In this document: positions 11,137-24,600 of the stretch, one piece after another
Position numbering within the stretch: the first letter of the stretch is position 1
How the letters are laid out: every line of letters begins with the position of its first letter
Source: Chrysaora quinquecirrha
Lineage: Eukaryota > Cnidaria > Scyphozoa > Semaeostomeae > Pelagiidae
Assembly (NCBI GenBank): GCA_014526335.1
Contig: JACTAT010000179.1
Location: forward strand, 124,001-188,000
Reading direction: 5' to 3'
DNA: 64,000 bases
Translations under genes and position numbers: made by a program
The notes under the pieces: model-generated
Seen by the model: the letters and a program-made list of their open reading frames with translations, nothing else
Database searches by the model: none
Told to the model about the DNA's origin: nothing

Positions 11137-12062
11137 TTAAATCATGCACAGCTCAAAGACTGTATAATGCAGCGATTGTAAATAGCCGTCCGATCTTATG
11201 GAAGCCACGAATTTCAGCAAACACTGGACACCAGGGAGCCCGAAGAACAGTACTGTAAAATGACACATAAAATGTTTCAGTATATGGCATGCATTTAAAA
11301 ATCTCATAATTTTACATGTTGTTTCTGTTTTATAAAATGTTCAGCTACACAGCAAAGTAAATTCTAGTTCAATCCTCTCCAAGTCATAGAGTTTCAAGAC
11401 ATTGAAATTTGGTTAGCAGGCATTGGAGTAGTTTGCAAAGTCTATAAACTAGCAACAATTTCTTAACGAAAACTCAAAATTTTACGTAGTGCGAAATTTT
11501 GAAAATTTCCAAATTTTAAAGAAAATAGATTGTTAAAAATCTCAACTTTCAGAAATTCCCTCAAATTCGTAGACATGTTCAGAATTTTCTAGAGACAAAG
11601 TTTCCCAAACCTTTAAAAATTGAAAGCTTCTAAAATTCTCAAAGTTCGAAATTTTCACGAAAAATGTTCTCCAAATTTAAAAATGTCAAGAAACTTTCAC
11701 AGGTAGTTTCTAAATTTTGGAAATTTTAACAGTTTGAAAATTTTAAGAAACTCTCACATTAGTTTTAAAACTTTTAGAAATTTTCAAAAACTCACGTAGT
11801 TTTTTAAAATTTTCACAGAAATTTTTATTTTTCAAAATTTCTACCTTCCAACTTCATAACTGACAAAGCTAAATTTTCGAACTACTCCAGCTTGTAATTT
11901 TTTCCAAATCATCAGTGTGGAATGTGATGGCAAATTTTCGTTTACTTACAAATACATTCAATTTACTACAATAACTAACAAACGGCGGCTAAATAGCAAA
12001 CTGACTTACTGGACTCGAACAGTTCCTTACACACTCTTTCATCTTTAACAGTACCTACAATC
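11137..12062 (-). CDS. SMYD4: Proposed SMYD4 exons 14 and 15 (C-terminal 57 residues)
   Basis: Exon 14 (12010-12062) follows acceptor TTTTGCCCAG, reads IVGTVKDERVCKELFES and ends at a strong donor GTAAGT. Exon 15 (11137-11252) follows TTTTACAG, reads LFFGLPGVQCLLKFVASI and later HYTVFELCMI, then TAA. The phases match exactly: exon 13 leaves two bases completed by exon 14, and exon 14 leaves one completed by exon 15. No other upstream exons for these two are visible, so I attach them to SMYD4. The peptide is not one I recognise as a typical SMYD4 tail, so it could instead belong to an unknown gene or be missing an intervening exon. Confidence 0.5.
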
Positions 12063-15000
12063 CTGGGCAAAATACTATGAGACAAATTTTGCTTTCAGAG
12101 TGTCTCTATCCCCTCTCCCCCCCCCCTCTTTTCAAAGTTTTGGCTATGAAAAGTCGCCGCACTATCACTTTCTTGGTGTTTCATGTTGTTTTCAACACTT
12201 TTCAATGTCGAAAAGGGGGGAAAGGGGGAAGGGGCCGAAATTATCGAAGAATCTCATTTTTTTCACAATTTTTGTCCATGACTGTACTTTTGTGCTTGTA
12301 GCTACTATTGAGTTGATGAAAGTTGAAGCCTACTATTCTACAAAGGTTCAAAAAATCAGGTTGCGAAGTTCTGCCCCCCACTCTTATTTGACACTATCTT
12401 AGCTATTGCACTGTTTATTCTATGAGTTGTCAAAGTCTACTATTTTATAAGGGCTCAAATCTCCAGCCACCTTTTACGGTCAAAAAATTCCTTAGAATCG
12501 GAATTCTGCGCGCTCAGAAAATCAACAATAAAAACGACAGTAAAGCTTCGCACCTATATATAGTTTTGGATACTTATATTTATACCGTTTTAAATTCTAG
12601 CATCGAAAACTCGATATCTTGAAAATTTTGAAAAATTACCATACTGGTGCGTTCATGGAAAAGATGTATTCGACATCTTTAGGTGAGATTTTCCGAGGTT
12701 TCTGTGTGGGGAATTTTCCAGATCGTGACCGCTAATATTCCCAGTGACACTAAATAACTCACAACTTTATTCGCTTCTCCAGTTTTTCTCGAAATTTGCT
12801 TCTCTCAAACTACTCATCTACGCTACGTCTTTTATATAAATTTCACAGAAGTTTCTAGATATCTATTGCTTCGTCATGATTACCATCTAAACAGCTAATA
12901 TTCTATAATTGTAAATTTGCCTACGATGACGTAATGCTAGGAAACCTCTAGAAGTTACGCAACTTTTCTACATGAAAACGAGGCTAAAATTGTTATTGGG
13001 CCTAAGTCGAAGAAGATAGATGATTTCCGGTTCAGGCGTGTGGCAACCCTGACGATCTCTCGAGATCGAATGCCTAAAATTTCAAAATCTCTTCCATCTA
13101 TCAACATCATGGAATCATCAAAACACTTCTGTTATTGCTGAAAACACAATGATCAACAAAATCAACATCGGAACACTGAACGTACGAGGAATCAACGAAC
13201 AACATGAACGTGAAACACTAGTCAAAGATGCTGAAAAATACAAACTGGACATCGTAGCTTTACAAGAAACACACATCAAAGAAGAACAAACTGTAAGTAC
13301 CATAAAAGACTACATCCTATTCACAACAAACAAGCAAAACTCTTATGCCACTCATGGAGCCGGAATTTTAGTAAAGAAAAGCCTCAACCCAAAATTCCTG
13401 AGAATCAGTGATAGGATCTGCACTGCTGACATCAAGCTAAGGAACAACAAACTCAAATTCATTTCAGTTTATGCACCAACCCTAGAAAAATCTGAGAAAA
13501 ACCCTGAACTGAAAGAACATCTGTATGAAACCATAGAGGACATCATTGATAAAACACCAAAAAGAGATGCCATCTTTCTTGCTGGAGATTTCAATGCTAA
13601 AACGGGATCAGGTTACGAAAATTTTAAAGAAAATATTGGAAAGTATGGCAAAGGAATGATAAACAACAATGGACAGCGCCTTCTAGAAACCTGTAAGAAA
13701 GAAAAGCTAATAATCACCAACACACTATTTAACATCAAACAGTGTCATAGGACAACATGGACTGCACCTTTCCGCGATTTCATCACGAAAGATGGAAAAA
13801 AAAGGAGAAATCCCATAAGAAATCAAATCGACTATGTCATCACTCGAATTGAACATAGACGCTTCATCAGAAACTCCAGATCATATGGTGGAATCTCAAC
13901 AGAAACTGATCACAAACTTGTGAAAACTGAAATAAATTTTGAATGGTACAAACACAAACCTTCTCGTCAAGACAAGCAAACGAAAATAGAGGTAGCAGGA
14001 TTTCACGACAAGGAAAAAATCAAGAAATACAAATTTGAAATTACCAAAACATGAATGAAATAAATGAACAAACATCAGGACAAGAAAATGGAAAATGATA
14101 TGTAAGGTGACGAAGGAAGCTGGAGAAATTGCACTAGGAACTAAAAAGAATAAAAAGAAACACAATGATCCAGAACTAGAGAAATTAGCTGAACAGAAAC
14201 TTAAGATCAAACTTGACATTGAAGCTTGTCAAAACAAGAACGAAAAATGAAAAGTAAATGAGAAGAAAACCATAAAAAAGAAATGAGGAAAAGGATTAGA
14301 GAAATTGAAGAGGACCAACTGGAATCAAAGCTCAAAAGTATTGAAAAATGAAAATGACTCAACTCGATATTTTGCTGCTGTTAAAGAATTCAACAACAGA
14401 AAACCAAGAGAGAATCTATGCGTCAAAGATGAAAACGGAAAAATAGCTGCATCTGAAGAAGAACAAGTCGAAATTGTGTCAAAATATTTCAAGAAAATGC
14501 TTGGCCCTGAAAGCTCAAAAGACGACTATATATATTATCCACCAAAAGAAATGACACAACCTTTCACAAAAGAGGAAATAACTAGAGCAGCCAAAAATTA
14601 AAAATGGTAAAAGTGCTGGACCTGATGAACTAGAACTTGAACTAATAAAGTATGCACCTGAGGAAATACATCACGAAATTGCCAAAATCTTCAACATGGT
14701 TGCATCAAAAGGAGAAGAAGTAGCAGAACTTGCTCTTGGAATTTTAAGACCACTTCAGAAACCAGGAAAATCAAAAGGCCCCACAGAAAACTTACGACCA
14801 ATAATACTCTTATCTGTTCTCCGAAAATTACTCACCATCTGTATGATTGACAGAACATGGAGCCGCTTAAAACATCAAATACCAATTGAACAAGCCGCAT
14901 ACCAACCGGGAAGGGGAACAACAGAGCAAGTATTTGCAGTAAAACTTTTAGCAGAAAAGGCAATCACTTGCAGTGACTACACCTTATATTTACTTTTACT

Positions 15001-18000
15001 AGACATGTCAAAAGCTTTCGATACGGTAAATCGAAAAATCCTGTTTGAAGAACTAGACGAAATACTTGATGAGGATGAGCTACACATGCTGAGTATTCTT
15101 ACAAATAAACCTGAATTGAAAGTGAAAATAGGCAACACTGTTGGAGAAAACTTCACGACAACTATTGGAATAATGCAAGGTGATTGTTTAAGTGCTATCT
15201 TATTCATCCTGTATCTTGCAAAATGTCTCAACAAACCAATTAAGACGAAAATGAAAGGATTTCTAATAAAACCAAAATATGCTAGAATTCTAAAGATTAC
15301 TCTGTGGTTGTTTCTAAAGTATTCTGGAATGTTCGATAAACGTTCAATACTAAATTGCTACATATTGGAGGGAGTGTGGCAAGTAGTGATATTTTCCACA
15401 CCCTCCCCCTATTAAAATGTGTTCAAACAGTTTTAATATATTTCCTCAACATTGATTATGTTGACTGTTCAATCTTCATCTTCTTCATACACTCCAACTC
15501 CTTTGATTTGATTTAATGCCTCTAGCTTTGCTCTCCTGGAAGGTCTTGGTTCAGGAATGAACTCTTTTGCGAGTGGATTCAACCTCACTGCTTCATCTTC
15601 TCCTCCTACTTCCATGTTGCATACAAGCTGCAATGGTCGTTCAACGATATTGCCATTACCGAGTCTCAACTTCAGTCCACGAACAACTTTGTCTTTGCCA
15701 CAAACGTTTCCAACAACTCTCCCAAGTTTCCAAAATGACTTGTTCTTTGTGTCTTCTTTCAGTAACACGACGGCTCCAATGTTAGGTATGACACTGGCAC
15801 CCCTTGTGTCGGAGGGCTGCTGTCTCTCTTCAAGTGCATGAAGATACTCATTGATCCATCTCTTTCGCAAGTGGTATTTGCTCTTCTGCATAAATGTGAT
15901 TCTTCTTGTAAGCTGATCTCCTGGTATCTTCTCTAAGTCTTCTTCAAGGAGCACTTCTGGTTTTCCTCTTAGCAAAACATTTGGTGTGATGACTTGGTGC
16001 TCAAATCCTTCTCCTTGATAGCAGAGTGGTCGATTATTCATTGTACATTCCACGTCTAGTAAGACTTCCTCAAGCTCTGGAAAGGTAAGCATTCTCCTGC
16101 CTATCACCTTTGCAAGACTCCTCTTCATGATTCCCACTAATCTTTCAAAAAATCCTCCCCACCAAGCAGCACGAGAGAGGTTGAACTTCCATTTGATTCT
16201 TTGCGTTGCTAAGTAATTCATGAGGTCTTCATTTTTCCTCAGGGTCCTCAACCACTTCCTTGTCGCAACGAATGTTCTTCCGTTGTCACTCACCATTGTT
16301 TGTGGAGGTCCTCTCCTTGCCACAAATTCTTTCATTGCTCTCTGGAACTCAGGAGCTGTCAAGTCCTTGCAAAGTTTCAAGTGTACAGCTCTAGTACTTG
16401 CACATGTGAACAAGGCTACGTACGATTTTGCCAATGTCGACTTGTTGATCTTGTAGACGATGGGACCTGCAAAATCTACACCAGTGTATGCAAAAGGATC
16501 ACTTAGCTGTGCTCTGAATTCTGGTAACATTGACTTCTCTGGGGCAGATAAGGGTTTCACCCTGTGCCTTTTGCAGTGAAAACAGTCATGAACAACCTTC
16601 TTTACTTGTGCTCGAAGCTTGGGTACCCAAAAACGCTTTCTAACGTCACTCATAGTAATGCCAACTCCCCCGTGAAGCGTTTTCTTATGACTCTGCTCTA
16701 TTACAGATATTACCAGCTTGTTGTTTCTCGGTAAGAAGATTGGATTGTATCCTGGAACTTTCCCATAGCATCTCCACACACCATTTTCGTCCTTCTTCAA
16801 GTCAATGTTCGACTTCAAATCTTCAGACTGTTGCGCCTTCTTGATCCAATATACCTCAGCCTCTGCAATTTCCTCTGTTGTCAGTATAGGTTCTTTCCTT
16901 TTGCCTTGGCACTTTGCTATGAACTTCATCACAAAGGCAGTAACCCGCAATGTCTTCCAATATGAGAACTTGTCTAGTAGCTCTGTAATGCGATTGGGTT
17001 CCATGTGTGCTTCATTCGCCAATAGCTGCTTGTCTTTCTTGGGTAGACTCTCACTCACTGCTTCTGGTGTTTCCTTAATTTCTGGTTGACTTGGCCATTT
17101 GCTTTCATTGTGCAGCCAATCTGGGCCATGAAACCACAATTTTCCAAGCTTGTCTGGAGCAGCACCTCTGGACCCCAAGTCACTTGGGTTTTCTTCTGTT
17201 GGGATATAATGCCATTGGGTAAAGTTGATATCTCTGATTGCCTTTGCTCGATTTCGTACGAATTGAGTCCACTTTCCATTTCCTCTAACCAATGCAGAAC
17301 TGTTGTGCTGTCAAGCCATCCGTGAATTTCTTCAATGGGATATTCTTCCATCACCATTCTCACATGATTCATCAATCTGGATAATGTATGAGCACCAACA
17401 AGTTCCAAGCGTGGGATACTCTTCTTTGGGGCAATTCTACTCTTTGCTACCAATAAATGCTGGCTGACATCAGATGTCGAGTAATATGCCACAATGTAGA
17501 TTGCTGCTGAAACTGCTGATTTGCTTGCGTCTGCAAAGCCATGTAGCACCATTTTTGATACTGTCCCTGTAATTACGCTTCTGGGCATGGATACTGAAGG
17601 TGTTTTGGTTAAACATTTTATCCACCTTTGCCACTGTTCTCCAATTTCTCTTGGTACTTCTTCATCCCAGGCTAACTTTTGCAAACACACTTGGCTGTAC
17701 AGGATCTTTCCAGTGATTATGACAGGTGATACCAAACCCAAAACGTCAAAAACACAATTTATAATGGACAGCATCTTCCTTTTAGTTAAAACTCTCTCGT
17801 CTGCCCTTTCGAGACACTTCGCAAAGCTGATTTTGAACTCATCTGTCTTGGTGTCCCATGGAATCCCCAGAATTTTTGTCTCACTTCCTTTTGTTTCTAG
17901 CGCAGCTTTGGCATACGAAAGCTCTTCTTCCTCCACTTCATTGTATGATGCAGTGTCAAGTTCTATTGGTGCATTTGTGTGCCATTTATGCAAATGAAAT

Positions 18001-21000
18001 CCTCCTTCACTCATGATTTCAGTCGCCTCCTCTTTAAACTTCACCAATTCTTCTACATTCGTGCCACCAGATTGAACATCGTCTACATATGTGTTTGCCT
18101 GCAGATCCTTCACCGTTTCTGGATATTTCGCTTTGTACTGGTCAATGTGCTTCTGAAGGGTGGCTCCCAAAATGTATGGACTTGCAGCAGAACCGAATAT
18201 CACTCTGGTAAATCTATACACCATCACCTTCCTTTCCTCAAGATTGTTGTACCAGAATAACCGTTGGGCATCTCTATCCATTGGATCCAATCTGATCTGC
18301 AGAAAGGCCTTCTTGACATCCCCGGTTATGCAGTACTTCTTCATGCGGTTCTGCAACAAAATGTCGAATATATGAGGCTGCAATGGTGGGCCAGTTTCCA
18401 AGCAATCATTCAACGAAGGTGATTTGCTACTTGCACGGGCTGAACAATCGTACACGATCCTCATGCGTGTTGATTCTGCTTCTTCACGGATGACAGGCTG
18501 ATGGGGAACATAATGGATTACCTGACCAGAGGGCTTATCTGGTGCCTCTTCTAATATACCATCCTTGATTTGTTCTAACATCACCTCGTTGTATTCTTCT
18601 AGCTTGCCAAGCTTCTCCAACTTCTTTGTTGTATTGTGTAGTCTAGCCATTGCAAGGTCCTTGTTAGTTGATAAAAAACAATGATCGGGCTTCCAAGGTA
18701 ATCTGGTCTGATAAGTTCCATCATCTAAGCGCTTGAGGTTTTCCTTGAAGGTTTCGTGAAACTCTCCATCGCTTTTCATTTCATCTGATAAGCCAAGGAC
18801 TTCTAATGAACACATTTGCTGGAACTCGTCTTGAGTCGAAGTCAGGAAGAAACTCCTTTCTGTTCCAATGTCACTTCCGATTGATTTACCACTCAACGTC
18901 CATCCAAGCATTGTAAACTCCGCACCAGGGTCATGGTCAGGGTTAGGTCCTAGTACCAATGGCTCAGTTGTTCGGATTCTTTGGAAATCAGACGTTCCCA
19001 ATATTATGTGAACAGGCAGTTTGTCTTCCTTGGCATTCTCCTCACTGAAACTCAGACATCTGAAACGGTCGTACTTCTTCTTGAGAGATTTGATCCTTGG
19101 GTTTGGCAAGTAGGTGAGTATCTCCTTTTCCCCGTTGATGCATGTCAGATTCATTTCAAAATCTTCTAGCACATCAGATGAAACCTTCACTTGGTAAATC
19201 TCCACTCGCCTGCTTACAGTTCCATACATTTGCTCTATGATTCTCTTCTCAATTCTCGATGGCTTCAGCTTTAGTCGTGTCAGAAGACTTGTACAAATAT
19301 AGGAGCTCCCAGATCCAGAATCTATCATGATGCGCGCAGGTATGCCATTCACTCTTGCCACCAAGGTTGCATGGATCACTGTGTTTGTATTTATTGCACG
19401 CTTTCCCTGTTCTGCATCTGGACTTACTGCAGCTCGGACTTGAACACTTTCAGGTAACGTGACATCGCAGATTGATGTATGATGCTTTCCACTACATTTA
19501 CCACATCCTCTTGACTTGCAGTTTGAAGCCATATGTCCAAATCCCGTGCAGTTGAAACACAATCTGTTTTTCTTCAGGATCTCTTTTCTTGCTTCCATAT
19601 CTAAAACCTTCCTGCATTCGACACTTCTGTGATTCGGAAGTCCACAATAGACACAAACATTTGGTCTTCTTGTTGATTTTTGAGTACTGGCCAAAAGCAT
19701 CTTGTCCCGCTTGTTCCGCCAATCTGCCAAGGGCTCACTTCTTTTCTTCGGAGTAGACAATGTGGCTCCAGCATCAGATTCTGGCAGAGGGTTTCGATCG
19801 GTGTATCGTCTTAGATGCTCCACCAATTGCTCCAGTTTCCACTCCTCCCATTGGTCATCCTTTTGAACCACAGCTTCCTTCACAGGGCCTAGCTTATCCA
19901 TTAACGTATAAATGAAGCTCTGGGCCGTCTCTAATTTCTTCATTGTGACCAGTGTTCTGATTATTCTTGATAACTGATTGTAGAACACATGAATTTCTTT
20001 CAGCCTGTGGATGCTTGTAATAGCAGGTAATGCTTCTAATTCCTTGATCAGGGCTTTATGGATCTTTATATCTCGGCCATAATTTTGTTCCAGAATTCGC
20101 TTGGCTTCCTTGTATCCATCCTCTGTATGTGGTAACCCAAGGATATCTTCCTTTGGCTTCCCTGTTACCAACTCAAGCAGGTAGTTGAACTTGCTGATTT
20201 CTGATATCCCAGAACTGTCCACCTCCACAGTGAATTGGTTCCAAAAGCGCAGCCAATCCTTGTAGTCTCCTGTGAAAGGTGTTATGGTATACTTCTGAAG
20301 CTTAACTGATTTCGGCTTGGCATCTAAATCTTCGGATTTCCTTTTAGCCATTTCCAACTCCATTTCCAGCTTTCTTTTGTGCCAATCTTCCTTTCGCTGC
20401 TGCTCACGGAGTTTAGCATCTTCTTGTTCCTGTTCTCGTTGTTTTGCGATCCTTGTTTGTTCATCCATCAAGTGCCGTTGATACTCCATTTCTGCCTCTT
20501 GTTTTTGTTCCAGTTCTCTTCTTGTGTAATTCTCGAGTTCTTTTCTCAGTCTCTTTCTGACATCTCGGAATGCTCCCATCTCTTCTTTTTGCCTTTTGTT
20601 CCATGCACGTACTTCCTCGATTGTTTTTTCTTCACCGAGCATCGCTTCTGTAGTTTCATCTTTTGACATTTCCAGTTTCTTTATCATTTCCCCTACTCTT
20701 TCGTAAGCCAGTTCGATGTCTTCCTTCTCACCATCATCAAGAGTTTCTTCTATGTCTTCTAGCATTAGTTTTCCAACCAACATCTCTTTGCTATATTTTT
20801 CCATTGTGTCCCCTCGTGGTCGCCACTTTTAGTGTGGGGAATTTTCCAGATCGTGACCGCTAATATTCCCAGTGACACTAAATAACTCACAACTTTATTC
20901 GCTTCTCCAGTTTTTCTCGAAATTTGCTTCTCTCAAACTACTCATCTACGCTACGTCTTTTATATAAATTTCACAGAAGTTTCTAGATATCTATTGCTTC

Positions 21001-21643
21001 GTCATGATTACCATCTAAACAGCTAATATTCTATAATTGTAAATTTGCCTACGATGACGTAATGCTAGGAAACCTCTAGAAGTTACGCAACTTTTCTACA
21101 TGAAAACGAGGCTAAAATTGTTATTGGGCCTAAGTCGAAGAAGATAGGTTCTGGAGAATTCTAAAGATTACTCTGTGGTTGTTTCTAAAGTATTCTGGAA
21201 TGTTCGATAAACGTTCAATACTAAATTGCTACATATTGGAGGGTGTGGCAGTGTGGCAAGTAGTGATATTTTCCACAAGAAAATAATAATTGGCAATTAG
21301 GAAAGATAAATTGCGAATTAACATAACAAACAGTAAGTATTAGCAAAGAAGTTGTTAATACGTAAGTTAATAAGTAAGTTAGTTTGTTGGTTAGTTAGTT
21401 AGTTAGTAAGTCAGCTTGTTAGTTAATTAGGCAGTCTGTTATTAGGCTAGCTAGTTAGGTAGATAACTTGTTAGTTAGTTAGCTGGTAATTAAGTTTGTT
21501 AATTATCTTGTCAATAAGTAAGAAACTAGGCTAATAGGTAATTTATTAATTTAGTTAGTTAGTGAATTAGCTAGCTTGTTAGTTAGCAAGTTTGCTAGTT
21601 AGCAAGTAGTTGTTCAGTCGATTAGTTAACCAACTAGCTAGTA

Positions 21644-21679
<36 letters not shown>

Positions 21680-24600
21680 GGTTGGCTGGTTAGTTAGCTT
21701 GTTGGTTAGTTAGCTAGTTAGTTAGTTAGTTAATTAGTTAGTTAATTAGTTAGTTAGTTAGTTAGTAACTTAATGAGTTAGTTAGTTAGTCAGTTAGTTA
21801 GTTAGTTAGTCAGTTAGTTAGTTAGTTAGTTAGTTAGTCAGTTAGTTAGTTAGTAAGTACTGTAGGTCATTCAGTTAGACGGTTACTTAGTTGGCGAATT
21901 AGTTGGTTAGTTAGTCAGTTTGTTAAGTTGATTAGTTTAGGTGATTGGTTTGTTAGTCAGGTAGTTAATTAGATAGGTAGTTAGTTAGTTTGTTATTTGG
22001 TTAATTTGTTTGTTAATTAGACAATCGGCCAGTCAGGACAGGCTTGTTAGTTGGCTAACAACATTGAAACCGCCAGAAAAGGAGGAAAGGAAAAAGGAAA
22101 CCAAAAATTGGGAACTAAAATGACAATGATTACCTCTTGCAAGCAGAACAACGACAAATAAAGAAATATCTCTTTTGTAACATCTTCTGACGAGCTGCTC
22201 GCATCATTTTACCAACATGAGGGACTGAAAAAGAAAGGAAATTTCGCATAAATGTAAGAGAAGACACTCATATTAATGATTGAGGGGTGAAGAGGTTATG
22301 GCGAATACCTTTCAGCGAAAAGCAAAAATCTCAAAGTATCTTACCATAACAGTGCGTTATTTCCTCTCCTGGTGAAATATTGTGCGTTGCTCTTATGACT
22401 AGGCAATCATCCACGAAGCTAGAAAGAAAGGAAAGCATTAATTTCTATTAGCAAAAACACTAGAAAAGCACTAGGCAAGGCATTGTTATGATCGGCCAAG
22501 GAGCACCGGCTGGGCTACCATCAAGGTTGTTCAAATACTGCTAAATATTGGACAATATGTTTATGGTGCCTTAATGACAAAGTTGATGGCTATACAAAAG
22601 ATTGGCTATACCATAATACACTCTTTCTTTATAAGAACAATGTTAGAAGAACACGAGCCTGGATTTTGCTCTGATTTTAAGAACAAAATAAGAACAAGCT
22701 GAGGTTGGGCCTTTTCATATGCCCAAAGAATATCGGCTAAATATAAAAGTAAGACACTCAGACTGAACGTAAAAAGCAAGCTAACAAAGAAGTGGACAAA
22801 CATGCTGCATTTTTGCACAAATTTAGTACCACTCCAGACATTTACTGAAAAACATTACTCTCTAAGTAACCAAGGAATTAAGAACAGATTTAGAACATTT
22901 CCGGCTCAAGAAAGGCAATAACTTACGAACAGCCAGCCTCAATCGAAATTTCCTGGTTCTTATAAAAAAAGAGTGTATACGGCTTAGGGGCTGGGGATAT
23001 GGAAGAAATTGTCCCGCCTAGATGGGATGAACAATTACTAGGGTGTTTTTCATCCCGGCATCATATAAAGAGAAAATTAAAGTCTTCATTCTCATTTTTA
23101 AGATCTTCTATTATAGCGGAAGACCATTTAAGCTTCTCTGTTTTGGCACCTTCACTCGTCACCACTGTCTTATCCGCCATCAATACAACTTTTCTTCGAA
23201 AATGTTTGTATTACGCATGTGTCTGAGGGTGAAAATTGTCCCAACTAGGGGGGATATGGAGAAAGAATCATCCCGCCTAGCCGAGATCCTGTTTACATGA
23301 AAAGGGGATCCCCCTTTGCCAGGAAGAAATTTTAGTCATATAACCCAAATGTGAAAAAACGCAAAGAAATAACAGTAGAGGCGAGATCTCGAAAATTTTT
23401 CCAGATAACTAGGCCCTTACTTACCTAACAATAACATCAGGGTCGCAAGCATGATTAAGAAGACACGCAGTAGGATACAAAGCCAATGCAATTTGTCTTT
23501 GTTCTTTTCTCATCGTATATTCCTCTTTACAATACAACTGCTGGCTCCGCGTTATCTCACAGCTGTCCTCCTCCACGACATTAAGAGTTGTTACCATATG
23601 AACGTTGCATGCAATTTGTTGCAGATGCCTCAGTATCAGCACACGCAATTGATCTTCACTAAGTATGGTCTTGTCAAATAGAGACAGGTAGTTGAAGTCT
23701 CGCTCTGATATTGATCTACGATGTCGTCGTGTGCTTGTCTGCTTATTATCACAAGAACTCAAAATGCTTTCATCTGCAGGTAGACTGCACCTACGAAATA
23801 GTAAATAGTTGAAATGGTGTTTTAGCGCAAGTCGCTAGGATCTCAGTAGTAGGTTAACTAATCGAGACCTCGACCTTGGCCGTGACGCTACCGTGGCTGG
23901 GCTTCTGACACACACCCTGACCACACTGAGCTTCTGACACCACGAGTCAGCTGGATTACACTACGACGCCACAGCATCTGAATAGTGATGAAACTTACTC
24001 ACGAGCCTTATATAGTCAGACAACAGTCATGGTTCTTATAGGCCAAAGTTTAACGTAACTCGCAGCATCGAAAACAAATAAAACTCGCTTATAAGTCATA
24101 TCACAAACAACCATCACATTTAGTGTACAATACACTCGATAAGAATAATTCATTTACCTTCTTTCAGTATCAGACTGCATTTGGACATTAGCATCTGCAT
24201 TTTCCTTATTGCCTTGATTGGCAAATGCATCAGCAAGTAGGTTAAGATTGCCATCGAGCAAGGCAGGACTGCTGCTTGATAATCGCATACCAAGTATACC
24301 CTTCTTTTGGTGCTTAGATATCTCGTTAGCTGATGATGACAGAGAGGCTATACTTCTTGGTGCTGCTAGGAATTTACTTATCAGGCTTGATACCTAAAAC
24401 AGGAAGTTTATCGTATGCATCTTAGAGTAAGCAAAAAGCTTAAAATAGCGGTTTTATATTAAAAGGGTAAACCAAGTAAGTGCCCAATTGTTTGGTTCGA
24501 AAAGGAAGAGAGGTTGCGTTCCTTCTCGACTTTTATCTCTTTTAAATTCTGAAAAAGTAGACTCCAGACGCCGAAAAATGCATTTCCTTGAAACGTGGAA

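Larger units (their letters stand above)
12705..21277 (-). mobile_element. Bel/Pao LTR retrotransposon, young, with a nested LINE in its 3' LTR
   Basis: The LTRs start TGTGG and end CCACA, about 445 bp each. The element has a primer-binding site next to the 5' LTR, a purine tract next to the 3' LTR, and a gag-pol reading frame between. As far as I can compare by eye the LTRs are identical except for a 6-bp indel (GGAGGG-AGTGTGGC against GGAGGGTGTGGCAGTGTGGC), so the insertion is recent. Flanking bases (TTCTG left, AGAAA right) show no target duplication. It lies in SMYD4 intron 13 in the gene's own orientation. Domain order and the A17-type protease region place it in Bel/Pao. No envelope frame is seen. 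Confidence 0.92.
20833..21277 (-). repeat. 5' LTR of the Bel/Pao element
   Basis: TGTGG..CCACA termini, 445 bp, uninterrupted. It holds a TATA box and an AATAAA in the order expected for U3-R-U5 on the minus strand. Confidence 0.9.

Noticed and set aside
15557..20863. Plus-strand frames within 15.5-20.9 kb
   Set aside because: Shadows of the minus-strand Bel/Pao polyprotein, with Ser/Phe/Leu-rich antisense composition.
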